Shown: piece after piece, positions 24,001 through 32,132 of the stretch | Layout of the letters: the number at the start of each line of letters is the position of its first letter | How positions within the stretch are numbered: position 1 is the stretch's first letter | Assembly (NCBI GenBank): GCA_029974635.1 | Contig: JARKQY010000046.1 | Span: 1 to 46,972 of the forward strand | Source of the DNA: Bacillota bacterium | GTDB lineage: Bacteria; Bacillota; UBA4882; UBA8346 | Direction: 5' to 3' | Length of the DNA: 46,972 nt | Made by a program: the position numbers and the translations under genes | The notes under the pieces: model-generated | What the model saw: only the letters and a program-made list of their open reading frames with translations | Told to the model about the DNA's origin: nothing | Database searches by the model: none

Positions 24001-26362
24001 ATTGGCTCTGGATACCTGGATCGAGGGGAATATAGGTAACAGTGCTGATACAAAAGTTTATTGCTTTAGCGCGACTTCAGGAAAGACATATGCCATATCC
24101 TGGGATGATAGTTTTCAAGGCACCGGAAACTATACCGCCAATATTATAGTAGATGCTTGTCATGAGGATCTGGAATGGTCTTACATTGGTGACCGGGACT
24201 CCGGATACTTAACTCCAATGGTTATCAAAGCGGTGCAAAACAAGGTCTATCTTAAGATTGATGCTTTGAACTCCGCTTCAACCGGAAGTTTTGCCTTGAA
24301 GGTTTCCGAGATCATTCCGGAACCAGTGATGGTGGTGAAACAAGGAGACACCGTCATTCAAAGTGGAACCGGAATTTATGATCTGGGAAATGTCTCAGTT
24401 TTCGATAGCCAAAAAGTTTTCTTCACGATCCAAAATACCGGAATCAATAAGTTAATTCTATCGGGAAGTCCGGTAGTAGAGAAGATCGGAGATCTGTTTG
24501 CCGCCATAATCCAGCCCGCCGTAACAGTACTGGAGCCAAATCAAAGTACCACTTTTCAAGTGATTGTAACGGCATATGAAATTGGAGAACGTTCAGCGAC
24601 GATCAGAATCAAGAATAATGACAGCGATCAGAATCCCTATACATTTACCGTTACCGCAACCGGATATGCTGAAATGTTAAACTTCGGGGTCTGGACCCCG
24701 GGAAGTTTACCCTATCATGATGATATCAGGACTTATTGTTTTCAAAGCTTTCCCTGGAATAAATATGCAATCTCATGGGACGATAGGGATAATCCGTCCG
24801 GGAGTTATACTGCTGATATCAAGGTATCCGCTTATTGGGGCTGGAATATGGCTTCAGTTTATTTTAAGGATTATGATTCCGGGTATAATTATCCCGTGAT
24901 AATCACGGCCATGGATGGTATGGTATATTTGAAAGTGGAGGATAATTCCAGTTGGGGAGAGACTTTTGCCATCAGGGTTACCGAGATTGATCCAACCATC
25001 AATGTGAAACAGGGAACAACCAATATCTCCAACGGTACCGGGAGTTATGACTTTGGACATGTTGCGCCGGGTTCTAGCAGTAATGATATTGTCTTTACAA
25101 TTGAAAACACCGGAGGGAGTAGGTTAAATCTGACTGGAACGCCACTGGTAGGTTTGAATGGACCTGATTCCGGTTGTTTCAATATAATAACTCAGCCGGC
25201 TTCAAGTGTCGCCCCGGACGGCAGTACAACCTTTAAGGCAAGGTTTAACCCGGTTGAAGCGGGGACGAAGACCGCTACAATAAGTATTCCTAACAATGAT
25301 CAAGATAAAAATCCATATACGTTTACCATTACCGGAACCGGTTCAACGTCCGGAAATACATTAACTCTCGGGAACTGGACCCAAGGCGCCATCTCCACCG
25401 CCGGCGAAGTTAAGACTTATAGTTTTAATACTACCCCGGGAGTCTCGTATGCAATTGCTTGGGATGACAGTTATCAAGGTTCGGGTGCTTATTCTTGCGA
25501 TATTAAAGTATCCGCTTACCTCCAAAATCAAACTACCGCGTATTTTAGTAATGCTGATTCCGGTTATACCGCTCCCCGGACGATTGTTGCCCAGGATAAC
25601 ATTGTTTATATCAAAGTAGCCGGATATAGCGTTTCTTCAACCGGGGGCTTTGCTCTAAAAGCTGCTATTAGTAAACCCGAAATGAATGTGAAACAAGGAG
25701 CAAACGATATACCCAATGGTAGCGGAAGTTTTAACTTTGGAAATGTTTCATTTGGTGCCAGCAGTAATGCTACTTTTACCGTTCAAAACAACGGCAACCG
25801 GAGTTTAAATCTTACCGGGACACCGAAAGTACAAATTAATGGAGTGGATGCTGCTGTTTTCAGTATTTATGCTCAACCATCCTCGCCGGTGGCGTTGAAT
25901 GGCAGTGCGACTTTTGTCGTAAAATTCAGTCCAATCGGTACTGGAACAAAAATTGCTACGATAAGCATAGCCAGTGATGACCCTGATAAAAACCCTTATA
26001 CTTTTACAGTGATAGGAACCGGAGCCAACATCGTAGCCGAGACATTAGCTCTTAATACCTGGACTCAAGGTAATATTGACGCCTCCGGGGATGTAAAAGT
26101 TTATTGCTTCAGCACCATCCCCGGGAAAAGTTACATGATATATTGGGACGATAGTTATCAAGGATCAAGCACCTATTCGTGTGACATTAAGGTATCCGCT
26201 TATCGATTGAATTTTTCCACCGCATACTTTAGCAGTATTGACTCCGGTTATACGACACCGAAGACCATTACAGCCCAGGAAACAATGGTTTATATTAAAG
26301 TCGAAGGATATTCTTCAAACTCGACCGGGAGCTACGCGCTTAAAGTTGTGGAAGTAAATTAA
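21071..26362 (+). CDS. Giant secreted repeat protein with five choice-of-anchor-D plus PPC-like units
   Basis: About 1,763 residues. A signal peptide (VKRFFSMLLLLAVIWGVFVI, cleavage after about HASNA) is followed by an Ig-like region, a chitobiase-C-terminal-like domain (YYTIDGTDPK, about residues 170-230) and two repeated blocks that open with FRIQYYED or FDVEYYKD. Five tandem units then begin at about 22964, 23633, 24323, 24992 and 25676. Each unit pairs a choice-of-anchor-D/ASH domain (VKQGTTNIPNGSGSF, ending NPYTFTITGTG) with a PPC-like jelly-roll domain (W-x-x-G start, YCFSTTPGKTYAI-like centre, SAY and DSGY). No LPXTG, S-layer homology domain or enzyme motif is seen, so it is probably an extracellular adhesive or matrix protein. 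The start could also be ATG 21080 or GTG 21041. A terminator follows. Confidence 0.85.
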   Translation: MMKMVKRFFSMLLLLAVIWGVFVIHASNAEIIGIRNVTNGEVRAGVFELDGVVLDNGRINKVAVKVGLGPWETVYGIEHWSYTVDTRHLVVGYESVVDPASGQLVETPEYGPYYGDLSIVVRAFEDNDAVVAEKVINITVIPEKPYSDICSGIYSEPINVVLKAASEVTAYYTIDGTDPKINGISYTGAIYVDQNTVIKAVTKSKNNQYSEVSSIDIKINHHNPPGFRIQYYEDQTFSRPLPDPAYLKAGTYYLKIISDRKFSSGPFIDIDAPGTNNDANNVNLVPVSDCVYQYTRVVVDDAAAVGDTQEVIKIYGTDNQGNHIQDLIPINSAVKAAYLDTQPPASGNIAVAGGATSTHDPTPELVINSTGADFMRLALSESGLAAAHWIKFTDQYDELNISGGGNGAKTIWIEFQDRAGNIQTQHASVSVLYDNTVLSFDVEYYKDACLIHSLGRDPYLKAGAYYLKITANQDLNYNPALQIDAEGSNNDLPNGLTLMMNPRVFMIERTIVADDAAIGVTREQIAVQGIAPSNGVSNAAYTDTQEPEIPLVSGSETTTVLIPVWSWNTVSDAVKYRYSFSEGTNWVETTATNFTPDENLTSGSTYTLYVQAGDQAGNWSNSGYFATTIVVPGINVKQDMSNIPNGTGSFNYGNVPVLSSKDVIFTIENIGTGDLSLTDPMVTIGGADAACFNVTIQPSSPVAPSGSTTFTVSFTPGGCGNKVATVSITNDDHDNNPYTFIITGTGTAETLDLGTWNPSSIAAGETKIYCFATVPGNTYAITWDALYDGSRTYSCDIVVSAYRLDLTTTYFNQLSAGYSYPKVITAQDNIVFIKVAGCYSFSSGTFALKAALNQPVMTVKQGTTNIPNGSGSFDFGNIPLLTYETGNIASFTVANTGTCNLNLTGSPRLSIGGPDAASFYIVSQPPSQLAVNKSGSFKIKFYPTSIGIKTAVISISNDDPANNPYTFTITGTGTVETLALDTWIEGNIGNSADTKVYCFSATSGKTYAISWDDSFQGTGNYTANIIVDACHEDLEWSYIGDRDSGYLTPMVIKAVQNKVYLKIDALNSASTGSFALKVSEIIPEPVMVVKQGDTVIQSGTGIYDLGNVSVFDSQKVFFTIQNTGINKLILSGSPVVEKIGDLFAAIIQPAVTVLEPNQSTTFQVIVTAYEIGERSATIRIKNNDSDQNPYTFTVTATGYAEMLNFGVWTPGSLPYHDDIRTYCFQSFPWNKYAISWDDRDNPSGSYTADIKVSAYWGWNMASVYFKDYDSGYNYPVIITAMDGMVYLKVEDNSSWGETFAIRVTEIDPTINVKQGTTNISNGTGSYDFGHVAPGSSSNDIVFTIENTGGSRLNLTGTPLVGLNGPDSGCFNIITQPASSVAPDGSTTFKARFNPVEAGTKTATISIPNNDQDKNPYTFTITGTGSTSGNTLTLGNWTQGAISTAGEVKTYSFNTTPGVSYAIAWDDSYQGSGAYSCDIKVSAYLQNQTTAYFSNADSGYTAPRTIVAQDNIVYIKVAGYSVSSTGGFALKAAISKPEMNVKQGANDIPNGSGSFNFGNVSFGASSNATFTVQNNGNRSLNLTGTPKVQINGVDAAVFSIYAQPSSPVALNGSATFVVKFSPIGTGTKIATISIASDDPDKNPYTFTVIGTGANIVAETLALNTWTQGNIDASGDVKVYCFSTIPGKSYMIYWDDSYQGSSTYSCDIKVSAYRLNFSTAYFSSIDSGYTTPKTITAQETMVYIKVEGYSSNSTGSYALKVVEVN
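22964..26359 (+). repeat. Five tandem units of 669-690 bp
   Basis: Unit starts at 22964, 23633, 24323, 24992 and 25676 give spacings of 669, 690, 669, 684 and 686 bp. Units are clearly related in protein but diverged in DNA, so the expansion is not recent. The best-kept segments are VKQG at the start and NPYTFT-TGTG at the domain joint. Confidence 0.85.
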
Positions 26363-26467
26363 GAATGTTTTATAAGATTGATACTTATGATCCGAACCAT
26401 ACTATAGATTAAAGCCTTATAAAAGAATAGTATATAAAAAAATTGAATCAATTTCAATTTCAGAATT

Positions 26468-26505
26468 TGACACAGCGTATTCCAAAATGTTGTGTCACTT
26501 TTTTT
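26468..26505 (+). terminator. Terminator after the giant repeat protein
   Basis: TGACACAGCGT (26468-26478) pairs with ATGTTGTGTCA (26487-26497) with two G-U pairs. It is followed by C and a run of seven T. It lies about 105 bases after the stop codon. Confidence 0.75.
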
Positions 26506-26516
26506 GATGATTTTTA

Positions 26517-26650
26517 TTAATCGATTATTCCATAGGCCGCTAATCTGCAAATGGCGTCTAAAGTCCAGCGGTCGCGCCATTCCATCACCGAAGCCGGACC
26601 GGGAGTTTTCTAGCTTATGGGCCATCCTCCGTCCGGTAGCGGGTTAATTT
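26517..26650 (-). pseudogene. Remnant of a squalene-cyclase-like (prenyltransferase repeat) gene
   Basis: On the minus strand, one frame reads LPDGGWPIS, a stop, KTPGPASVMEWR and WTLDAICRLAAYGIID, then TAA (26517-26519). This pattern (DGGWPISW, PGPA, EWR, TLxAxxxLRAYG) matches what I recall as the C-terminal end of terpene-cyclase-like helical-repeat proteins. An in-frame TAG interrupts it, another stop precedes it, and nothing else of the gene remains, so it is a fragment of about 45 codons. It is more GC-rich than its surroundings. Confidence 0.5.
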
Positions 26651-26919
26651 CTTTCTAAATGTTACCGAATTTGAAACAATAAGTGGTAAAATCTTCATTT
26701 ATCCCGGTGATTTTATTCATCACAGTCATATTATTGCCTATTCAGAAGATTCTAGAAGCAGCGCAGAGTTAACCCGCATTCTGAAATATTTTTCCAATCA
26801 ACATGATACAGCTTCTGTGATAAAATAGACTTCGAGTAAGACGTTTTCGAAATAGCAATATAAGCAGCACAAACGTTTTACTAATGGAAATTATTCTATA
26901 GAAGAGCAGGTGACAATAT
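26651..26919. other. Gap before the M23 peptidase gene
   Basis: No confident feature. A plus-strand frame without a start codon runs from about 26640 to 26829 (SGKIFIYPGDFIHHSHIIAY and onward) and could be a second decayed fragment, but I do not recognise it. The segment also holds the presumed promoter of the downstream gene. Confidence 0.3.
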
Positions 26920-28056
26920 TTGGCGCAAAAAAGGCCATTATTTGTAATGATGGTGGTTGTTTTATTCCTGGCCGCTTTATTTGGCGTGAAAACCATTGCC
27001 GACGCGTTAAGGAAAGAAAAGGCCTACCAATTAACGGTAAACGGCCGGAAGTGGTTTACTGTCGCCCGGAAAGACTCCCTGGAGAATATGCTGGATGAGT
27101 ATCAAAAGCAATACCTCGCGAATATTGACAAAAATGCCCGGATTAAGAGGATTTCCTTTTCACAAAGGGTTAAGATTACCGAAGTGGTAGTTGATCGGGA
27201 CGAAATAGGCACTTTGGAAGCGGCCAAAGAAAAGATTTATGCTGTTGAAGATGAAGCAGTAGCGATCGAAGTCAAACAAGGCGATAATTTTTGGAATCTT
27301 GCCAAAGCTAACGATATTACAGTAAAAGATCTGGAAATATTTAATCCTGATATGGATCCGGATAAAATATTTCCCGGGGATAAACTGGTGGTTAAGCCGT
27401 TTAACCCCGTTTTGGATGTCGTCATTGAACTGGAAAATACGGTTGTAGAATCAGTGCCTTTTAAGGTCGAATACCGCAACGATAATACCCTCTATAAAAA
27501 TCAGAAAAAGATTCTGAAAGAAGGTATCGAAGGCCAAAAGGAGGTTAGTTATAACATAACTCTTCTTAATGGCTATCAAAGGTCACTGAAAGTAAAGAAT
27601 GAAAGAATGATAAAAGAGGCGGTCAACGCCATCGTTCAAATCGGGACTCGAAAGACGGTATTCAAGGGCGGGAGAGTGAATTACGGAGTAGTTAGCGGCA
27701 AAAGGATATCAAGTTTGTACGGTTACCGGATTCATCCAATTACGGGGCGGAGACGTTTTCATGATGGACTGGATATAGCGGCGGCGTATGGTAACGGAGT
27801 ATATGCATACACTGACGGCAGAGTTGTTGCAAGCGGGTGGAATGGAGGGTATGGCTTATGTGTTTTAATTGATCACGGCAATGGTTTACAAACCCGATAC
27901 GCCCACTTATCGAAGATCTACGTAAGTGTTGGACAAAAGGTTAGTACCGCGGCTAAAATCGGAGCAGTCGGCTCTTCAGGCAGCAGTACCGGTCCCCACC
28001 TTCATTTTGAAGTGATTAAAAACGGCCGGACCCAGAATCCATTGAATTATCTCTAG
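26920..28056 (+). CDS. LysM-G5-M23 cell-wall endopeptidase
   Basis: A 378-residue protein anchored by one N-terminal membrane helix (about 6-25). It contains a LysM domain (about 117-160; VKQGDNFWNLAKANDITVKD), a G5 domain (about 165-245) and an M23 metallopeptidase domain (about 270-378). Zinc ligands are visible in HDGLDIAA (His and Asp) and in GPHLHFEV. LysM and G5 bind peptidoglycan, and M23 cuts peptide cross-bridges. This domain order is common in spore-forming Firmicutes, where such proteins act in sporulation or growth. TTG at 26920 is the start, with GAGCAGGTGA upstream. Confidence 0.92.
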   Translation: MAQKRPLFVMMVVVLFLAALFGVKTIADALRKEKAYQLTVNGRKWFTVARKDSLENMLDEYQKQYLANIDKNARIKRISFSQRVKITEVVVDRDEIGTLEAAKEKIYAVEDEAVAIEVKQGDNFWNLAKANDITVKDLEIFNPDMDPDKIFPGDKLVVKPFNPVLDVVIELENTVVESVPFKVEYRNDNTLYKNQKKILKEGIEGQKEVSYNITLLNGYQRSLKVKNERMIKEAVNAIVQIGTRKTVFKGGRVNYGVVSGKRISSLYGYRIHPITGRRRFHDGLDIAAAYGNGVYAYTDGRVVASGWNGGYGLCVLIDHGNGLQTRYAHLSKIYVSVGQKVSTAAKIGAVGSSGSSTGPHLHFEVIKNGRTQNPLNYL

Positions 28057-28218
28057 TAGAGTGTCAATTCTTAATCTATAGTACTAAGATTTTAAAATGC
28101 GCTCTACTTCCGTACTTTGTCATTACAATTTCTCAAAGTTTTAGTGTTGACAAAGTACTACTATAGCGCTTCAAAATAATATATCAAATAGAAACGCGCT
28201 ATACTTTTAGACTTCAAC
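28057..28218. other. Gap with a large imperfect hairpin
   Basis: GTACTTTGTCA (28112-28122) and TGACAAAGTAC (28148-28158) are perfect 11-bp arms. The pairing continues outward to GCGCT (28099-28103) and AGCGC (28165-28169), giving a structure of about 71 bases. GCGCTATA-like words occur again near 28195. No T-run follows, so it is not a standard terminator. No gene is seen. Confidence 0.5.
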
Positions 28219-28247
28219 TTGACTTTAATATCCTTTTATTATATCAT
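28219..28247 (+). promoter_or_regulatory. Sigma-A promoter of the CNNM-type transporter leader
   Basis: TTGACT (28219-28224), 17 bases, TATCAT (28242-28247). Transcription would begin near 28254 and give a leader of about 190 bases. Confidence 0.75.
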
Positions 28248-28253
28248 TTTATG

Positions 28254-28446
28254 TGACTAATAGGATGGATGTTAGAATTTGAGGAAGGAATAATGGAAGA
28301 AAACTCTAGTAATTTACGGATAAGGCATTACACCACTCTTTTGCTGGTGTATATGGTTATGGATAAAGGGTAATGCCAAGCTAAAAGACTTTCGTGGCCT
28401 CCGGGCTGTGCAAGGTCTTTTTTTATGAAAGGGGAGCAAGTATCTC
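28254..28446 (+). promoter_or_regulatory. Structured 5' leader with terminator (riboswitch or attenuator candidate)
   Basis: Elements in order are: hairpin CTAAT/GTTAG with ATGGAT in the loop (about 28257-28275); stem GGCATTAC (28324-28331) with GTAATGCC (28370-28377), enclosing a small ACCA/TGGT hairpin and a second ATGGAT; and an intrinsic terminator AAAGACTTT (28384-28392) with AAGGTCTTT (28412-28420), followed by T. The ribosome binding site comes after the terminator. A metal-ion or nucleotide riboswitch would suit the transporter downstream. I could not match it to a known class with confidence. Confidence 0.55.
28384..28424 (+). terminator. Leader terminator ahead of the CNNM-type gene
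   Basis: A 9-bp stem (one G-U) with a GC-rich inner part (GGCCTCCGGGCT) and seven T. It lies 23 bases before the start codon, so read-through must be controlled. Confidence 0.75.
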
Positions 28447-29760
28447 ATGGATCCGGATGGTAGTCTATTGTCGCAACTGCTATTTTTACTGGTTTTGATT
28501 GGCATTAATGCGTTTTTTGCCGCTTCCGAAATCGCGATAATATCGATTAATACTCAGAAAATAAAGAAACAGGCGGAGGAGGGGGATAAGAAAGCGCGAT
28601 TATTACAGAGCCTGGTCAGTGAACCCAGTAAATTTCTAGCCACGATCCAGGTTGGGGTCACTTTGGCCGGATTATTGGCTTCAGCCATAGCTGCGAAAAG
28701 CTTTGCCGATAATTTTTCCCGTTGGCTTCAGTCCTTCGGTCTGGCCCTTGATGAAACTGTAGTCACATTGATTGCAGTAATCATCATCACTTTGGTTCTT
28801 TCATATTTTCAATTGGTGCTGGGAGAATTGGTGCCCAAACGCCTTGCCATGCAGAAACCCGAACAAATATCCCGCTTTGCCGTTGCGCCCATCTGCTTTC
28901 TCGCCAAAATCTCCGCTCCATTCGTTAGGTTTTTAAGTTTTTCCACCAATTTGGTAATTAAGCTTTTCGGCGGGAATCCCGCTTTACACGAAGAAAGAAT
29001 CTCCGAAGAAGAGATCCGTTTGATGGTTGAGGTGGGTCAGGAAAAAGGGGTTATTCAGACCGCTGAGAAAGAAATGATCAACAATATCTTTGAGTTCGAT
29101 AATACCACGATTTCGGAAGTGATGACCCACCGGACCGATGTAATCGCGTTACCGCTGGATGCCGGTTTGGATGAGGTCAGTAAAATATTGATCACCGAAA
29201 AGTTTTCGCGGATACCGGTATATGACGAGACCATCGATCATATCGTCGGCATTCTCCATGTTCAGGATATGATCCCGGTATTGAGAGATAACGGTAAAAC
29301 CAATTTTTCGCTAAAAAAAATCATCCGGAATGCTTATATTGTCCCTTCGTCCAAAAAAACCGACGAACTCTTGAAGGAGTTGCAGAAAAACAAGACCCAT
29401 ATGGCGGTGGTAATTGATGAATACGGTGGAACCGCCGGAATCGTCACCATTGAGGACTTGCTTGAGGAGATCGTCGGCAATATCCTTGATGAACACGATG
29501 AAGAAATTAAGGAAATCGAACGGATCGACAACCGCACTTTCATCGTGGAAGGAATCGTCGGACTGGGGGTTGTCAATGAATTGCTGGAAATAGAACTGCC
29601 GGAAGGGGACTATGATACCTTGGGCGGTTTTGTCATTGCCCAATTGGACCGGATTCCCGGGGAAGACGAAAGGCCTGTGGTGGAATATGACAATATCGTC
29701 TTTCAAGTGGAAGCGGTAGAGGAGCGCAGGATAGCCAAAGTAAAAATTATCAAGCCATAA
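28447..29760 (+). CDS. CNNM/CorC-type transporter (DUF21, CBS pair, CorC domain)
   Basis: 437 residues: a DUF21/CNNM membrane domain (about 1-190, with a long first helix LLFLLVLIGINAFFAASEIAI), a pair of CBS domains (about 210-335; MTHRTDVIALP and VVIDEYGGTAGIVTIEDLLEEIVG) and a C-terminal CorC_HlyC domain (about 350-437; LGGFVIAQLDRIPGEDE). Bacterial members, formerly called hemolysins, export Mg2+ or Co2+, and the CBS pair senses nucleotide-Mg. A leader with its own promoter and terminator precedes the gene. Confidence 0.93.
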   Translation: MDPDGSLLSQLLFLLVLIGINAFFAASEIAIISINTQKIKKQAEEGDKKARLLQSLVSEPSKFLATIQVGVTLAGLLASAIAAKSFADNFSRWLQSFGLALDETVVTLIAVIIITLVLSYFQLVLGELVPKRLAMQKPEQISRFAVAPICFLAKISAPFVRFLSFSTNLVIKLFGGNPALHEERISEEEIRLMVEVGQEKGVIQTAEKEMINNIFEFDNTTISEVMTHRTDVIALPLDAGLDEVSKILITEKFSRIPVYDETIDHIVGILHVQDMIPVLRDNGKTNFSLKKIIRNAYIVPSSKKTDELLKELQKNKTHMAVVIDEYGGTAGIVTIEDLLEEIVGNILDEHDEEIKEIERIDNRTFIVEGIVGLGVVNELLEIELPEGDYDTLGGFVIAQLDRIPGEDERPVVEYDNIVFQVEAVEERRIAKVKIIKP

Positions 29761-29816
29761 TAACTCAGTTAACTTGATAACTGATAACCAATAGCCGCTT
29801 TTCAAGGAGGATAGCT

Positions 29817-30269
29817 ATGGTAAGCCAAGTGGTGATTCGAAAGGCTTTGCCCGAAGATATCGGCCAGCTCACCGGTTTACTAAACATTTTGTTTTCCATA
29901 GAGGCCGATTTTTCCCCGGATGAGAGCAAACAACGCCGGGGTTTGGAATTGATGCTGGCGGATCCGGAGCAGCGCTGTGCGCTGGTGGCTGAATATCAGG
30001 GGGAGATCATCGGAATGTGTACCGCCCAGCTTTTGATTTCCACGGCGGAGGGCGGAAAGGCGGCATTGATCGAGGATGTTGTCGTTACAGAACGTTTTCG
30101 GGATAATGGCATAGGGCAAGAACTTATGTCGGCAATTGAAGAATGGGCTAACAACCAGGATGTCAAGAGATTGGAGCTGCTGGCGGATCGTGCCAATACC
30201 CCGGCTTTGGAATTTTACCGGAAAAATAATTGGCACCAAACGCAACTGGTATGTTTTCATAAAAAATAA
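29817..30269 (+). CDS. GNAT-family N-acetyltransferase
   Basis: A 150-residue protein with the GNAT order: VIRKALPEDIGQLTGLL at the start, VEDVVVTERFRDNGIGQELM-like acetyl-CoA loop (IEDVVVTERFRDNGIGQEL), and ALEFYRKNNW near the end. The acceptor is unknown; small-molecule or protein amino groups are typical. It has a strong AAGGAGG site and follows the CNNM gene by 56 bases, so the two may be cotranscribed up to the terminator at 30318-30350. Confidence 0.92.
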   Translation: MVSQVVIRKALPEDIGQLTGLLNILFSIEADFSPDESKQRRGLELMLADPEQRCALVAEYQGEIIGMCTAQLLISTAEGGKAALIEDVVVTERFRDNGIGQELMSAIEEWANNQDVKRLELLADRANTPALEFYRKNNWHQTQLVCFHKK

Positions 30270-30317
30270 GATCAAATAAGTCAAACAATCTGTAATCCAT
30301 AATATCATGCCGCTAAG

Positions 30318-30350
30318 CCTTGGGAAGCTTTCAAAGTCCCAAGGTTTTTT
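30318..30350 (+). terminator. Terminator after the GNAT gene
   Basis: CCTTGGGA (30318-30325) pairs perfectly with TCCCAAGG (30337-30344). A run of six T follows. It separates the preceding genes from the nif operon. Confidence 0.85.
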
Positions 30351-30381
30351 CTTTTCCAGGAGCTTAAAAACCAATTCAATG

Positions 30382-30414
30382 TTAACAATGTGTTAGCCAG
30401 AAACAAATTGTTAA
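30382..30414. promoter_or_regulatory. Inverted repeat upstream of the nif promoter
   Basis: TTAACAAT (30382-30389) and ATTGTTAA (30407-30414) are perfect 8-bp arms separated by 17 bases. It lies 34-66 bases upstream of the -35 box. It does not fit the GlnR/TnrA consensus as I know it. It may bind an unknown regulator of the nif operon. Confidence 0.45.
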
Positions 30415-30447
30415 TCTTTGATGTAAGTTATATGTTATATTTATGTC

Positions 30448-30476
30448 TTGACTGATGACGTAATTTAAGTTATATT
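30448..30476 (+). promoter_or_regulatory. Sigma-A-like promoter of the nif operon
   Basis: TTGACT (30448-30453), 17 bases, TATATT (30471-30476). No -24/-12 element (GG-N10-GC) of the sigma-54 type was found. Together with the absence of nifA nearby, this points to sigma-A-driven nif expression. Confidence 0.65.
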
Positions 30477-30507
30477 ATAAAAAAGCTCACATTAATATTA
30501 CGTATAG

Positions 30508-31356
<849 letters not shown>

Positions 31357-31383
31357 TCCAAAAATGGACGGGGGGGGATTAAG

Positions 31384-31710
31384 ATGCTGATGGTTAAAGC
31401 GATTGTCCGGCCGGAGAAGTGCGATAACGTATTATCCGCTTTAATGGATGCCGGTTTTCCCGCAGTAACCAAAATAGCGGTATTCGGACGGGGCAAACAA
31501 AGGGGTTTAAAGGTCGGTGAGATTCATTACGATGAATTGCCCAAAGAGTTATTGATAATGGTTATCCCGGATCAAGACAAGGAGTTTGTGATCAATACGA
31601 TACTGGAAACCGCCCGCACCGGGGAAAAAGGTTCCTTCGGAGACGGCAAGATATTTGTTACCCCGGTGGAAGAGGTCTATACGATTAGCTCCGGCGTTAA
31701 AGAAGTGTAA
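31384..31710 (+). CDS. nifI1: Nitrogen-regulatory PII-like protein NifI1
   Basis: A 108-residue PII-superfamily protein located between nifH and nifD, the diagnostic position of NifI1. It shows the start VKAIVRPEKCDNVLSALMDAG, the T-loop region GRGKQRGLKVGEIHYDELPKE and the C-terminal GKIFVTPVEEVYTI. With NifI2 it forms a complex that binds NifDK and blocks it when 2-oxoglutarate is low, as shown in Methanococcus. This gives post-translational switch-off without DraT/DraG. Confidence 0.96.
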   Translation: MLMVKAIVRPEKCDNVLSALMDAGFPAVTKIAVFGRGKQRGLKVGEIHYDELPKELLIMVIPDQDKEFVINTILETARTGEKGSFGDGKIFVTPVEEVYTISSGVKEV

Positions 31711-31737
31711 TCAGGAATACGGAAGGAGATAAACCAT

Positions 31738-32118
31738 ATGAAAGAAATAATGGCCATAATCCGTATCAACATGATGAATAAAACGAAAAAAGCTCTAGCT
31801 GACGCCGGTATTCCATCATTCACCGCCACCGGGAACGTGGCAGGACGCGGCAAAGGGAAGGTGGATTTTAAGATACTTCAGGGGGCCGAGGCGGGTTACG
31901 AAGAAGCGATTTCGCAACTCGGGATAGGACCCCGGCTAGTACCAAAGCGGCTTTTAATAGTGGCTGTACCTGATAAATTAGTTCAAACAGTGGTTCAAAC
32001 AATTATCGAAACAAATCAAACCGGTCAATCAGGTGATGGCAAGATATTTGTCAGTCCCTTGCTGGAAGCGACCAGGGTCCGTACCGGAGAAACCGGCGAT
32101 CAGGTATTGGATGAATAA
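31738..32118 (+). CDS. nifI2: Nitrogen-regulatory PII-like protein NifI2
   Basis: A 126-residue PII-like protein directly after nifI1. The start is MKEIMAIIRINMMNKTKKALADAGIP-like (IRINMMNKTKKALADAG), the T-loop is longer (GRGKGKVDFKILQGAEAGYEE), and the end GDGKIFVSPLLEATRVRTGE is typical of NifI2, which is longer than NifI1. It is the partner subunit needed for NifDK inhibition. A strong AAGGAGAT site precedes the ATG. Confidence 0.95.
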   Translation: MKEIMAIIRINMMNKTKKALADAGIPSFTATGNVAGRGKGKVDFKILQGAEAGYEEAISQLGIGPRLVPKRLLIVAVPDKLVQTVVQTIIETNQTGQSGDGKIFVSPLLEATRVRTGETGDQVLDE

Positions 32119-32132
32119 CGGAGGTGAGCAAG

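Noticed and set aside
22964..26359. Tandem repeat as a possible mobile element or assembly duplication
   Set aside because: The units are in one open frame, are diverged at DNA level and match a modular surface protein.
26640..26829. Plus-strand frame without a start codon (SGKIFIYPGDFIHHSH and onward)
   Set aside because: It looks somewhat protein-like but has no start codon and no family that I recognise; it is noted only in the gap entry.
29311..29805. Long minus-strand ORF opposite the CNNM-type gene
   Set aside because: It is a shadow of the well-supported plus-strand gene and has no start signal.
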